DNA of 64,000 bases, taken from positions 62,001 to 126,000 of the forward strand of contig NZ_QJRI01000174.1 in the NCBI RefSeq assembly GCF_003254565.1, given 5' to 3'. The stretch is from Flavobacterium nitrogenifigens (GTDB lineage Bacteria > Bacteroidota > Bacteroidia > Flavobacteriales > Flavobacteriaceae). Under the pieces are notes generated by a model that saw nothing but the letters and a program-made list of their open reading frames with translations, searched no databases and was not told the DNA's origin. Shown piece by piece: positions 53,002 to 60,631 of the stretch. The position numbers and the translations under genes are program-made. The stretch's first letter is position 1. Every line of letters starts with the position of its first letter.

Positions 53002-56000
53002 ATGGGAGAATTTTTCGTCCGAAGACCGATTGTTGCCATTGTAATTAGTATTATCATTGTGATACTTGGATTACTGGCATTACAAAAAACACCTATTTCG
53101 CAATATCCGGATATTAATCCGCCTGTTGTAAAAATCACTACTTCTTTTACAGGAGCAAATGCGCTGAATGTGGAGCAAGCAGTAGCTACTCCGATCGAGC
53201 AAAAAGTGAATGGTGTCGAAAATATGTTGTACATGAAATCGATCAATACTTCTGATGGGGCTTGTACCATTGAGGTAACTTTCGACGTAGGAACCAATCT
53301 GGACAACGCCAATATGCTTACGCAAAACAGACAAAACCAGTCTGCTCCCTTTATGCCTTCGAGCGTAAAACAACAGGGTGTTGTGGTAAAAAAGTCCCTT
53401 TCGTTCCCGATGATGCTTTTTACGATCACATCTACCAATCCGAAATATGATGCTAAATTTTTAAATAACTACGCAAGTATAAATGTTGTGGATCAGCTGG
53501 CCCGTATCAAAGGAGTTGGAGAGGTAGCACTTTTTGGAGGTAGTGATTACTCGATGCGTATTTGGCTAAAAGCCGATGTGATGAGTAAACTCGGTGTAAC
53601 CGTTGAAGATGTCAAAAACGCACTGAATGCGCAAAATATGATCAGTCCTGGAGGAAAATTTGGAGCTGAACCAGCACCTCCTAATACTGAATTCACCTAC
53701 GGTGTAACGCTCCAAGACCGATTGGTAACCGAAAAAGAATTTGGAAATATCGTAGTTCGAAGCAAAGAAGATGGAGCACAGGTTTTACTTGCTGATATTG
53801 CCCGAATCGAATTAGGAACTGAAAATTACAGTTCAACGGCTAGAAGAAATAGTTCACCAAGTGCTGTTGTTGCTTTATACCAAATGCCAGGAAGTAATGC
53901 TCTTGATGTGGCAGAAACTGCAAAAGCAACAATGAAACAATTGTCTGAGAGATTTCCGCAGGACATTGTATACCAAGAATCTTTAGACACCACACTTGCT
54001 ATTACTGCAGGGGTTGATGATATTGTTCACACTCTTTTTGAGGCTATTATATTGGTTATTCTGGTGGTATTTATATTCCTGCAAAACTGGCGTGCGACTT
54101 TAATTCCGTTAATTACGGTTCCGGTTTCGCTGATAGGTACTATTGCGGTTTTCCCAATGTTGGGATTTTCGATCAATACACTTTCTCTTTTAGGATTAGT
54201 ATTGGCAATTGGTATTGTGGTCGATGATGCGATTGTGGTTGTAGAAGCCGTAATACACCATATCGAACATGGAAAAACTCCTAAAGAAGCTACCGTTCAA
54301 GCAATGAAAGAGGTTTCAGGACCTGTAATTGCCATTGCATTAATTCTCTGTGCCGTTTTCATACCAGTAGCTATGACGCCTGGAATTACGGGACGTTTTT
54401 ATCAGCAATTTGCCATAACCATTGCCGTCTCGGTCGCCTTTTCGGCATTTAGTGCTTTATCTTTAAGTCCCGCACTTTGTGCTATGTTGTTAAAACCAAC
54501 AAAACCTCTCGATCAGCAAAAAGGATGGCTTGCCAAATTCTTTTCTTGGTTCAATAGAGTTTTCGAAAATGTGACAGGAAAATATATTGGTGGAGCAACA
54601 TTCTTTGCCAAAAAAGCAATGCGTATTGTAGTTTTATTAGCTGTGATACTAGTTTCAATTGTGCTTTTAGGTAAAAAGATTCCGTTAGGATTTATTCCTG
54701 AAGAAGATCAAGGTTATGTTTTAGTAAATATTGCCTTGCCTCCTGCTTCATCATTGCAGCGTACCGATGAAATATCTAAAAAAGTAGATAGTTTCCTTAA
54801 AGAAGAAAAATCTATTTTGTCTTATACCACGATAAACGGATTTAGTATGCTTACAAACTCTTATCAGCCAAATAACGCTTTCATCTTTATTTCTCTAAAA
54901 CCTTGGGAAGAAAGAGCCGAAACAGCGAAACAGTTTGTAGACCGATTCAATAAAAAACTGGCCACTCAAATTACGACCGCAACCTGTTTTTCATTTGGTC
55001 CGCCCGCCATTCAAGGTTTGGGTGCTTCTGCTGGATTTAGTTTAATGCTGCAAGACCGTGGAGGAAATACACCTCAATATTTAGCAGAACAGACACAAAA
55101 ATTTATTGCTGCAGCACAACAGCGTCCTGAAATAAAACGAATTTACACCACTTTTAATGCTGGTACTCCACAAATTAAACTGGATATCGACAACGACAAG
55201 GCAATGAAATTAGGAATACCAGTTTCTAAAGTAACCGAAGCGCTTGGAGCATTTTTAGGAGGTAGTTATGTAAATGACTTTAACCGTTTCGGACGTCAAT
55301 ATAAAGTTTATGTCCAAGGAGAAGCTGTCAATCGTGTAAAACCCGAAGACCTGAATATGATTTATGTCAAAAACAATAAAGGCGATATGCTCCCAGTTTC
55401 GACATTAGTTACAGCAACTAAAGTTTCAGGTCCCGATTTTACGAATCGTTTAAATTTATTCCGATCAGCTGAAATTGGAGGAAGTCCAAACGATGGTTAT
55501 AGTAGTGCGCAGGCTTTAACTGCATTGGAGGAAGTCGCCAAGGAGACTTTACCTGCAGATATGAGTTACGATTACATCAACTTATCGTATCAGGAAAAAC
55601 ATTCGCCTGGAGGATCTTCGGTATTCATTATGGCATTAGTCTTTGTATTCTTAATCCTAGCCGCACAATACGAAAGCTGGAAACTGCCATTTAGTGTACT
55701 TCTTGGAGCTCCTTTTGCAGTGTTTGGAGCCTTTTTAGGACTTCTTTTGGCAAGATTTGGAAGTGATGCTTATGTCAACAACGTTTTTGCGCAAATCGGA
55801 CTCGTTTTACTTATCGGACTAGTAGCGAAAAATGCCATTCTGATCGTTGAGTTTGCCAAAGAAGAATATGAAAAAGGAAAACCTCTTTACGAATCGGCAA
55901 TGTACGCAGCAAGACTTCGTTTTCGACCGATCTTGATGACTGCTTTTGCTTTTATTCTTGGGGTTGTTCCGTTACTGACCGCTACAGGCGCAGGTTCTCA

Positions 56001-56175
56001 AGCCCGTATTGTAATGGGAATGGCTGTATTTAGCGGTATGTTGATCGCCACCGTTTTAGGGGTATTAATTGTACCAGGTCTATTTGTTATGATTGAAAAA
56101 ATTGGGCACAAGAAAGAAGAAGCAATCGTAACAGGAGAAAACAATGTAGAATCAAATACTACAGACCATGAGTAA
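53002..56175 (+). CDS. RND-family multidrug efflux permease (HAE1)
   Basis: 1057 residues, full length. Typical HAE1 features: MGEFFVRRPIVAIVISIIIVILGLLAL start, the proton-relay Asp-Asp pair in LAIGIVVDDAIVVVEAV, and the second-half relay Lys in IGLVAKNAILIVEFAKE. Twelve membrane helices in two halves and large periplasmic loops are visible. Drives export of drugs or lipophiles by proton motive force. It overlaps the outer-membrane gene by 8 nt. Confidence 0.97.
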   Translation: MGEFFVRRPIVAIVISIIIVILGLLALQKTPISQYPDINPPVVKITTSFTGANALNVEQAVATPIEQKVNGVENMLYMKSINTSDGACTIEVTFDVGTNLDNANMLTQNRQNQSAPFMPSSVKQQGVVVKKSLSFPMMLFTITSTNPKYDAKFLNNYASINVVDQLARIKGVGEVALFGGSDYSMRIWLKADVMSKLGVTVEDVKNALNAQNMISPGGKFGAEPAPPNTEFTYGVTLQDRLVTEKEFGNIVVRSKEDGAQVLLADIARIELGTENYSSTARRNSSPSAVVALYQMPGSNALDVAETAKATMKQLSERFPQDIVYQESLDTTLAITAGVDDIVHTLFEAIILVILVVFIFLQNWRATLIPLITVPVSLIGTIAVFPMLGFSINTLSLLGLVLAIGIVVDDAIVVVEAVIHHIEHGKTPKEATVQAMKEVSGPVIAIALILCAVFIPVAMTPGITGRFYQQFAITIAVSVAFSAFSALSLSPALCAMLLKPTKPLDQQKGWLAKFFSWFNRVFENVTGKYIGGATFFAKKAMRIVVLLAVILVSIVLLGKKIPLGFIPEEDQGYVLVNIALPPASSLQRTDEISKKVDSFLKEEKSILSYTTINGFSMLTNSYQPNNAFIFISLKPWEERAETAKQFVDRFNKKLATQITTATCFSFGPPAIQGLGASAGFSLMLQDRGGNTPQYLAEQTQKFIAAAQQRPEIKRIYTTFNAGTPQIKLDIDNDKAMKLGIPVSKVTEALGAFLGGSYVNDFNRFGRQYKVYVQGEAVNRVKPEDLNMIYVKNNKGDMLPVSTLVTATKVSGPDFTNRLNLFRSAEIGGSPNDGYSSAQALTALEEVAKETLPADMSYDYINLSYQEKHSPGGSSVFIMALVFVFLILAAQYESWKLPFSVLLGAPFAVFGAFLGLLLARFGSDAYVNNVFAQIGLVLLIGLVAKNAILIVEFAKEEYEKGKPLYESAMYAARLRFRPILMTAFAFILGVVPLLTATGAGSQARIVMGMAVFSGMLIATVLGVLIVPGLFVMIEKIGHKKEEAIVTGENNVESNTTDHE

Positions 56176-57535
56176 GAAATATAAAATAATCGTTATTGTA
56201 TTGGTTCTTTCCTTATTTCCTGCAGGATGTATGGTTGGACCAAAATATAAAAAACCTGAGCAGTTAAAATCAGATTCTTATAAAAACGAAAGAAATTTAG
56301 ACAGTCTCGCTTCGGTAACCAATTTAAAATGGTTTGATCTGTTTAATGATGATGTTTTAAAAGGACTTATTCAAAAAGGTCTTGAGAATAATTACGATTT
56401 AAAAATTGCAGTTTCAAGAATTGAGCAGTTTCGTGCTGAATTAGGTTATTCCAAAGCCGATTTATTTCCGTCTTTTCAGTATGGAGCTACTATAAACAGT
56501 AACAAGAAATACATTACACCATCGACCGCTGGCGCAAGTATGTCTTGGGAACTTGATTTCTGGGGAAAATTTCGCCATGAAAATAATGCTGTTAAAAATG
56601 AACTTCTTGCTACAGAAGAAGCTCGTAAAGTAATATTGTCCGATATTGTGGCCAATATTGCAATAGCGTATTTTCAGATGCGAAATTTTGATGATCAGCT
56701 AGAAATAACCAAACATACTCTTGAAACCAGAGAGAAGTACTATCAAATCATAAGCGAAAGATTTGAGAAAGGGTATATCTCTGAAGTTGATAAAGTACAG
56801 ATTGAACAGCAGGTTGCCATTGCCGAAGCAGCGATTCCTAACATTGAAAGACAAATAACATTTCAAGAAAATGCAATTGCGTTACTAACGGGTCAGCTTC
56901 CTACTGAAATTCCGAGAGGAAAAAGCAATACTGAACTGCAGATAGTCAGTAAAATTCCGTTGTCAATTCCGTCTGCCTTATTAGAAAACAGACCAGATGT
57001 AAAAGCGGCTGAATTAAGATATGCAGCAGCAAACGAAAGAATTGGTGTAGCTCAAGCAATGCGTTTTCCTTCTATCAATCTAGCTGCCATTGCCGGATTT
57101 GCCAGTGCCGATTTGAGTAATCTATTTTTAGGAAGTTCTTACATGCAAAATGCTTCTGGCGGGATTGCAGGACCAATATTCGCATTCGGAAAAAACAAAA
57201 GAAGAGTTGAAATAAACAGACAACAAGCAGAACAGTTCAAATTTCTTTATCAACAAAAATACATTGACGCTGTCTCTGAAGTAGAACAATCGATACAAAA
57301 CGTCAGAACTTATCAAGAAGAATGGAAAGCCCGCAACAGACAAGTGCAAGCGGCTTTAATAAACTACAAATTATCTCACGAAAGATATGACAGCGGTTAC
57401 GTTTCTTACTTAGAGGTTTTAGATGTAGAAACCAACCTTTTTAATGCACAGTTAAGTCTAGCTCAATTATCAGAAAGACAATTAAGTTCCATGGTTGAAT
57501 TGTACAAAGCACTTGGCGGGGGATGGAATCTTTAA
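56168..57535 (+). CDS. outer-membrane efflux lipoprotein (NodT/TolC family)
   Basis: 455 residues. Lipobox PAGC (Cys21) and the NodT start MVGPKYKKPE. Two long OEP repeats of helices follow, with ETREKYYQIISERFEKGYISEVDKVQIEQQ and NYKLSHERYDSGYVSYLEVLDVE. Forms the outer-membrane channel of the pump. Starts 8 nt inside the permease gene. The whole operon has no adjacent regulator gene. Ends before an octamer array and terminator. Confidence 0.95.
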   Translation: MSKKYKIIVIVLVLSLFPAGCMVGPKYKKPEQLKSDSYKNERNLDSLASVTNLKWFDLFNDDVLKGLIQKGLENNYDLKIAVSRIEQFRAELGYSKADLFPSFQYGATINSNKKYITPSTAGASMSWELDFWGKFRHENNAVKNELLATEEARKVILSDIVANIAIAYFQMRNFDDQLEITKHTLETREKYYQIISERFEKGYISEVDKVQIEQQVAIAEAAIPNIERQITFQENAIALLTGQLPTEIPRGKSNTELQIVSKIPLSIPSALLENRPDVKAAELRYAAANERIGVAQAMRFPSINLAAIAGFASADLSNLFLGSSYMQNASGGIAGPIFAFGKNKRRVEINRQQAEQFKFLYQQKYIDAVSEVEQSIQNVRTYQEEWKARNRQVQAALINYKLSHERYDSGYVSYLEVLDVETNLFNAQLSLAQLSERQLSSMVELYKALGGGWNL

Positions 57536-57543
57536 TTTTTGAG

Positions 57544-57696
57544 GTTCTAAGGTACTAAGATTCTAAGGTACTGAGGTTTTAAAAACTGTTTAAAAAAACA
57601 AAAAGCACTATTTACATAGTGCTTTTTGTTTTTTATGTCATTTTACCGCTTCGTCCTAAAAAACCTTAGAACCTCAGCAACTCAGAACCTTAGTAA
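57544..57696. repeat. CTAAG-type octamer element around a terminator
   Basis: Plus arm 57544-57575: GTTCTAAG, GTACTAAG, ATTCTAAG, GTACTGAG. Minus arm 57665-57696: TTACTAAG, GTTCTGAG, TTGCTGAG, GTTCTAAG. The left starts 8 nt after the efflux-gene stop and the right ends 8 nt before the bacilliredoxin stop (convergent genes). Confidence 0.88.
57597..57630. terminator. terminator inside the octamer element
   Basis: AAAAAGCACTA, a 6-nt loop, TAGTGCTTTTT. Nearly the same stem as at 16636. Confidence 0.9.
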
Positions 57697-57704
57697 CTTA
57701 AAAA

Positions 57705-58115
57705 TTAACAGAACTCGTTAAACGCATCCTGTAAATTCTCAGCAATTAATTCAGCTGGGCGTCCTTCAATGTGGTGACGCTCTAACATATGAACCAATTC
57801 TCCGTTTTTAAACAAAGCCATAGATGGCGAAGATGGAGGAAATGGGAACATATGTTGTCTTGCAGCATCAACAGCTTCTTTGTCAACACCTGCAAAAACA
57901 GTAATTAAATGATCTGGTTTTTTAGCATTATCTAAACTCATTTTTGCTCCTGGACGTGCATTTCTTGCAGCGCATCCGCAAACAGAGTTTACAACAACTA
58001 AAGTGGTACCTTCAGCTTTGATCGCATTCTCAACAGCTTCAGCACTATGTAAGTCTTGAAAACCAGCAGCTGTTAATTCAGCCTCCATTGGTTTTACCAT
58101 TTCTAGTGGATACAT
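57705..58115 (-). CDS. brxA: bacilliredoxin BrxA/BrxB family
   Basis: 136 residues from ATG 58115, which gives the family start [10 protein letters not shown]. The ATG at 58151 would add 12 untypical residues. The thiol active site is [15 protein letters not shown] with Cys46-Gly-Cys48. Removes bacillithiol, or similar thiols, from proteins. Whether the host makes bacillithiol cannot be seen here. Full family length. Confidence 0.93.
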   Translation of the reverse strand: MYPLEMVKPMEAELTAAGFQDLHSAEAVENAIKAEGTTLVVVNSVCGCAARNARPGAKMSLDNAKKPDHLITVFAGVDKEAVDAARQHMFPFPPSSPSMALFKNGELVHMLERHHIEGRPAELIAENLQDAFNEFC

Positions 58116-58148
58116 ATTCTTGTTTTTTAAATTGTACTTTTTGAACTG

Positions 58149-58156
58149 CAAAGTTA
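58149..58156 (-). promoter_or_regulatory. possible -7 element of brxA
   Basis: CAAAGTTA on plus (TAACTTTG on minus) at 33 nt before the ATG. A CAA is found at only 13 nt spacing. Confidence 0.35.
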
Positions 58157-58243
58157 CAAAGTTTACTCACAACTAGTTGCTATCAAGTATAAAGTTTTGT
58201 TATAGTTTGATATCAAATTTTAAATCAAAGATTTTACAAATAC

Positions 58244-58675
58244 TTAGGCCGTTCTCTCTTTAATATTTTTATGCGGAAACTGATAATTGTATTGCTTTAA
58301 ATGTCTCTTCCTTCCTTTCATTTTATGTCGAGTTGTTAAAACCGTTGATTTATCCTCTTCTGAAATTTCGATGGTTGAAAGGTAATTACTGATATACTTT
58401 TTAAGAACTTCTATATTATCAACTGTTATAGAATAGATTGTTTTTTTTCCTTCATATTTTACATCAACCAGACTAGCTTTTTTAAGCTCTAAAAGATGTT
58501 TAGACATTGTAGACTGTGCAAGCGGAAATAATTCGACTATTTCGCCGCACGTTCTATTATCTCTTTTCCAAAGAAGTGTCATAATCTGGATTCGTGCAGG
58601 ATGTCCAAGAGCTTTGCAGATTTTTCCTATTGCTTCTGTTTCTGTATCAAAATTTAAGCGTTTTGTGATTCCCAT
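58244..58675 (-). CDS. ArsR-family transcriptional regulator
   Basis: 143 residues. Winged helix (about 10-90): AIGKICKALGHPARIQIMTLLWKRDNRTCGEIVELFPLAQSTMSKHLLELKKASLVDVKYEGKKTIYSI, the AQSTMSKHLLELK recognition helix being classic. A single Cys (Cys38) lies in the helix where metal-sensing members have CxC, so metal sensing is uncertain. The target is unknown, with brxA downstream and crtY upstream. Confidence 0.9.
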   Translation of the reverse strand: MGITKRLNFDTETEAIGKICKALGHPARIQIMTLLWKRDNRTCGEIVELFPLAQSTMSKHLLELKKASLVDVKYEGKKTIYSITVDNIEVLKKYISNYLSTIEISEEDKSTVLTTRHKMKGRKRHLKQYNYQFPHKNIKERTA

Positions 58676-58726
58676 AGCCTATTAATTCATTCATTATCGT
58701 AAAAAACCGATGTTGTTTTGAATCAC

Positions 58727-58756
58727 AAATTTATACAGGCAACATATCTTGCAAAA
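58727..58756 (-). promoter_or_regulatory. Bacteroidota-type promoter of the ArsR gene
   Basis: On the minus strand: TTTG at 58756-58753, an 18-nt spacer, then TAAATTTG (58734-58727), 51 nt before the start. Confidence 0.7.
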
Positions 58757-58811
58757 GCCTCAAGAAGTCATTAAAGTAAGATAATAAGGCATTTTTTGGC
58801 GCAAAAACACA

Positions 58812-59978
58812 TTAATTTAAACGAAAAATCACTCTAAATAACGCTTTAATAAATAGAAGTTTTGGGCACTTTAAAATAACTTTAACATCTTCAAAGAAAC
58901 TTGTCTCTTCATCTAAGAATTTAAAAATCAATTCAGGATTTCCTTTTTTAAACAAAGAAGAAAAAATAGAACTCCCCAATTCGTTATGTCGATACAGAAT
59001 ATCCAGAAGCAATAAATCGTAAAACCAAAATTTAGATTTTTTATGAAAATCTTTCATTTGGAAATCTTTGTTCTGAATAAACTCTACTAAATCTGATGAT
59101 TTTTTGTCTGAACTCTTAAATGTATAACCTGTACTCGCTTTTGTCCAACCGCCCGCCGTACCAATATTCAGGACACGTTTGGTGTTTTTTTCCCAAAAAG
59201 GATAACAGGTCATCAGAATGCTTCCCTCCTCTTTTTCAAGAATTTGATATTGGCTTACGCCGAACTTCTTCAGATAAACTTGAATTTCGTTTTCGTATTC
59301 TTCTTTCGGAAGCAATTTTTCCGAAAACAGCGTATATTCAACCAAAGCTTCTGTTTTTGAAGTAGGCAGCACATACATAAATCTTGTATTTCCTTTTTGT
59401 TCAACCGAAAAATCCATGAAAGTTACTTCGTCTGAATTGAAAACTTCTTCTTCAGTTTTTACAAACCAACCCACAAAATGCTGTTGCAAAACGGCATATT
59501 TGTTTTGCCTTTCGGCGAAAGCCTTAGTATAAATGCTGTTAAATAAATAATTACAGGTAAATCTCTTTTCTTCTGTACCAACGAAAACGTGGGTTTCGAG
59601 TTCGTTGATATCGGTTACTTTTTCATTTAGAAAAGTAATATTTGAATGTTTGAAAAGTTCCTCAAAAACAAAATTGTAAAAATCGATTCCGTTAATTTTA
59701 TTGTATTTATAGGGCTTCAACGCTAAATGTCGTTCAAACTTTTTATTAGCAAATAAAGCAAAATCCCACTTTTTAGAAATAATAGAATCCCATGTTGCTT
59801 GTTCTTTTCCCCAAAAACACCAGGTTCTGTCATTTGTTTTCTTCAAATCCTGATCTAACAGCAAAATAGTTTTAGAAGAGAATTTCCCAGACAGAATCAT
59901 TTTATAAACGGTCATTAAAGATGCTAATCCAGTTCCTGTAAAAATGTAATCGAAATGTGGGATTTGTGAAGAGTTCAT
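58812..59978 (-). CDS. crtY: lycopene beta-cyclase
   Basis: 388 residues from ATG 59978. The codon at 59984 is a TTG. N-terminal FAD/NAD-binding Rossmann DYIFTGTGLASLMTVYKM, then the Trp/Phe-rich WCFWGKEQATWDSI and AGGWTKASTGYTFKSS motifs near the substrate site. Cyclises lycopene to beta-carotene, in the zeaxanthin pathway typical of yellow flavobacteria. No other carotenoid gene is in the window. Downstream of the thioredoxin-like gene on the same strand (18-nt gap). Confidence 0.9.
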   Translation of the reverse strand: MNSSQIPHFDYIFTGTGLASLMTVYKMILSGKFSSKTILLLDQDLKKTNDRTWCFWGKEQATWDSIISKKWDFALFANKKFERHLALKPYKYNKINGIDFYNFVFEELFKHSNITFLNEKVTDINELETHVFVGTEEKRFTCNYLFNSIYTKAFAERQNKYAVLQQHFVGWFVKTEEEVFNSDEVTFMDFSVEQKGNTRFMYVLPTSKTEALVEYTLFSEKLLPKEEYENEIQVYLKKFGVSQYQILEKEEGSILMTCYPFWEKNTKRVLNIGTAGGWTKASTGYTFKSSDKKSSDLVEFIQNKDFQMKDFHKKSKFWFYDLLLLDILYRHNELGSSIFSSLFKKGNPELIFKFLDEETSFFEDVKVILKCPKLLFIKALFRVIFRLN

Positions 59979-59996
59979 TTTCAAAAATAAGAAAAT

Positions 59997-60461
59997 TTAT
60001 TTTGTCAGTTTTTCCAAAAGGATTTTAAACTCTTTTGTGCTCAAATAAATATTATATTGAAAAATAATTTCGTTTTTCTCATTCAAAACGCACAAAGTCG
60101 GGTAGACAATTTGATTATCAATTGTTCCCAGCTGCAATGCCAGTTCATTAACCCCAACATTATTACCAGAAGGCAAGTATTTAAAAGTTTGCTTTTGGAA
60201 AGTAACCTCTCGCTTTTCCTCTGCATTGAAATCAACGAAATAGAAATCGGAGTTTAATTTCTCTATAATTTCTTGATCTTTAAAAGTTGTGGCTTTCATT
60301 CGCTGGCAAAATTGGCACCAATCGGTATGTATAAAAACAATAATTTTCCGTTTTTGAATTTGTTGTAAGCTGTCTACTTCTTCAAAAGTTCTGCTTTTTA
60401 ATTGACAGAAACCTGTTGAAGTTATTCCGAAGAAGAAAATAAATAGAGATAGCTTTTTCAT
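59997..60461 (-). CDS. thioredoxin-like secreted protein
   Basis: 154 residues from ATG 60461, chosen because it gives a signal peptide (MKKLSLFIF to GFCQ) and the earlier start lies in repeat DNA. Thioredoxin fold: IIVFIHTDWCQFCQRMKATTF with Cys49-Gln-Phe-Cys52. The cis-Pro is in IVYPTLCVLNE. Resembles DUF255/SoxW-type periplasmic thioredoxins. Lies between a TonB receptor gene and crtY. Confidence 0.88.
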   Translation of the reverse strand: MKKLSLFIFFFGITSTGFCQLKSRTFEEVDSLQQIQKRKIIVFIHTDWCQFCQRMKATTFKDQEIIEKLNSDFYFVDFNAEEKREVTFQKQTFKYLPSGNNVGVNELALQLGTIDNQIVYPTLCVLNEKNEIIFQYNIYLSTKEFKILLEKLTK

Positions 60462-60477
60462 TTTTTTTGTTTTGTTT

Positions 60478-60613
60478 GCCACGAATTCACGAATTATTTT
60501 AAAAATTATCTGCAATGCAAAACAACTGAAAGAAAAATTACACAAATTAATTTTGATAAATTCGTATAATTTTATTTGGTTGAATCTCCATAAATAATTC
60601 GTGAATTCGTGGC
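60478..60613. repeat. 22-nt perfect inverted repeat of the AATTCGTG family
   Basis: Left arm 60478-60499, right arm 60592-60613 (word AATAATTCGTGAATTCGTGG). It lies between the TonB and thioredoxin genes. The left arm ends the upstream gene-start region and the right arm lies 18 nt from the TonB gene stop. Confidence 0.85.
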
Positions 60614-60631
60614 TAATAATCGCTAATAAAA

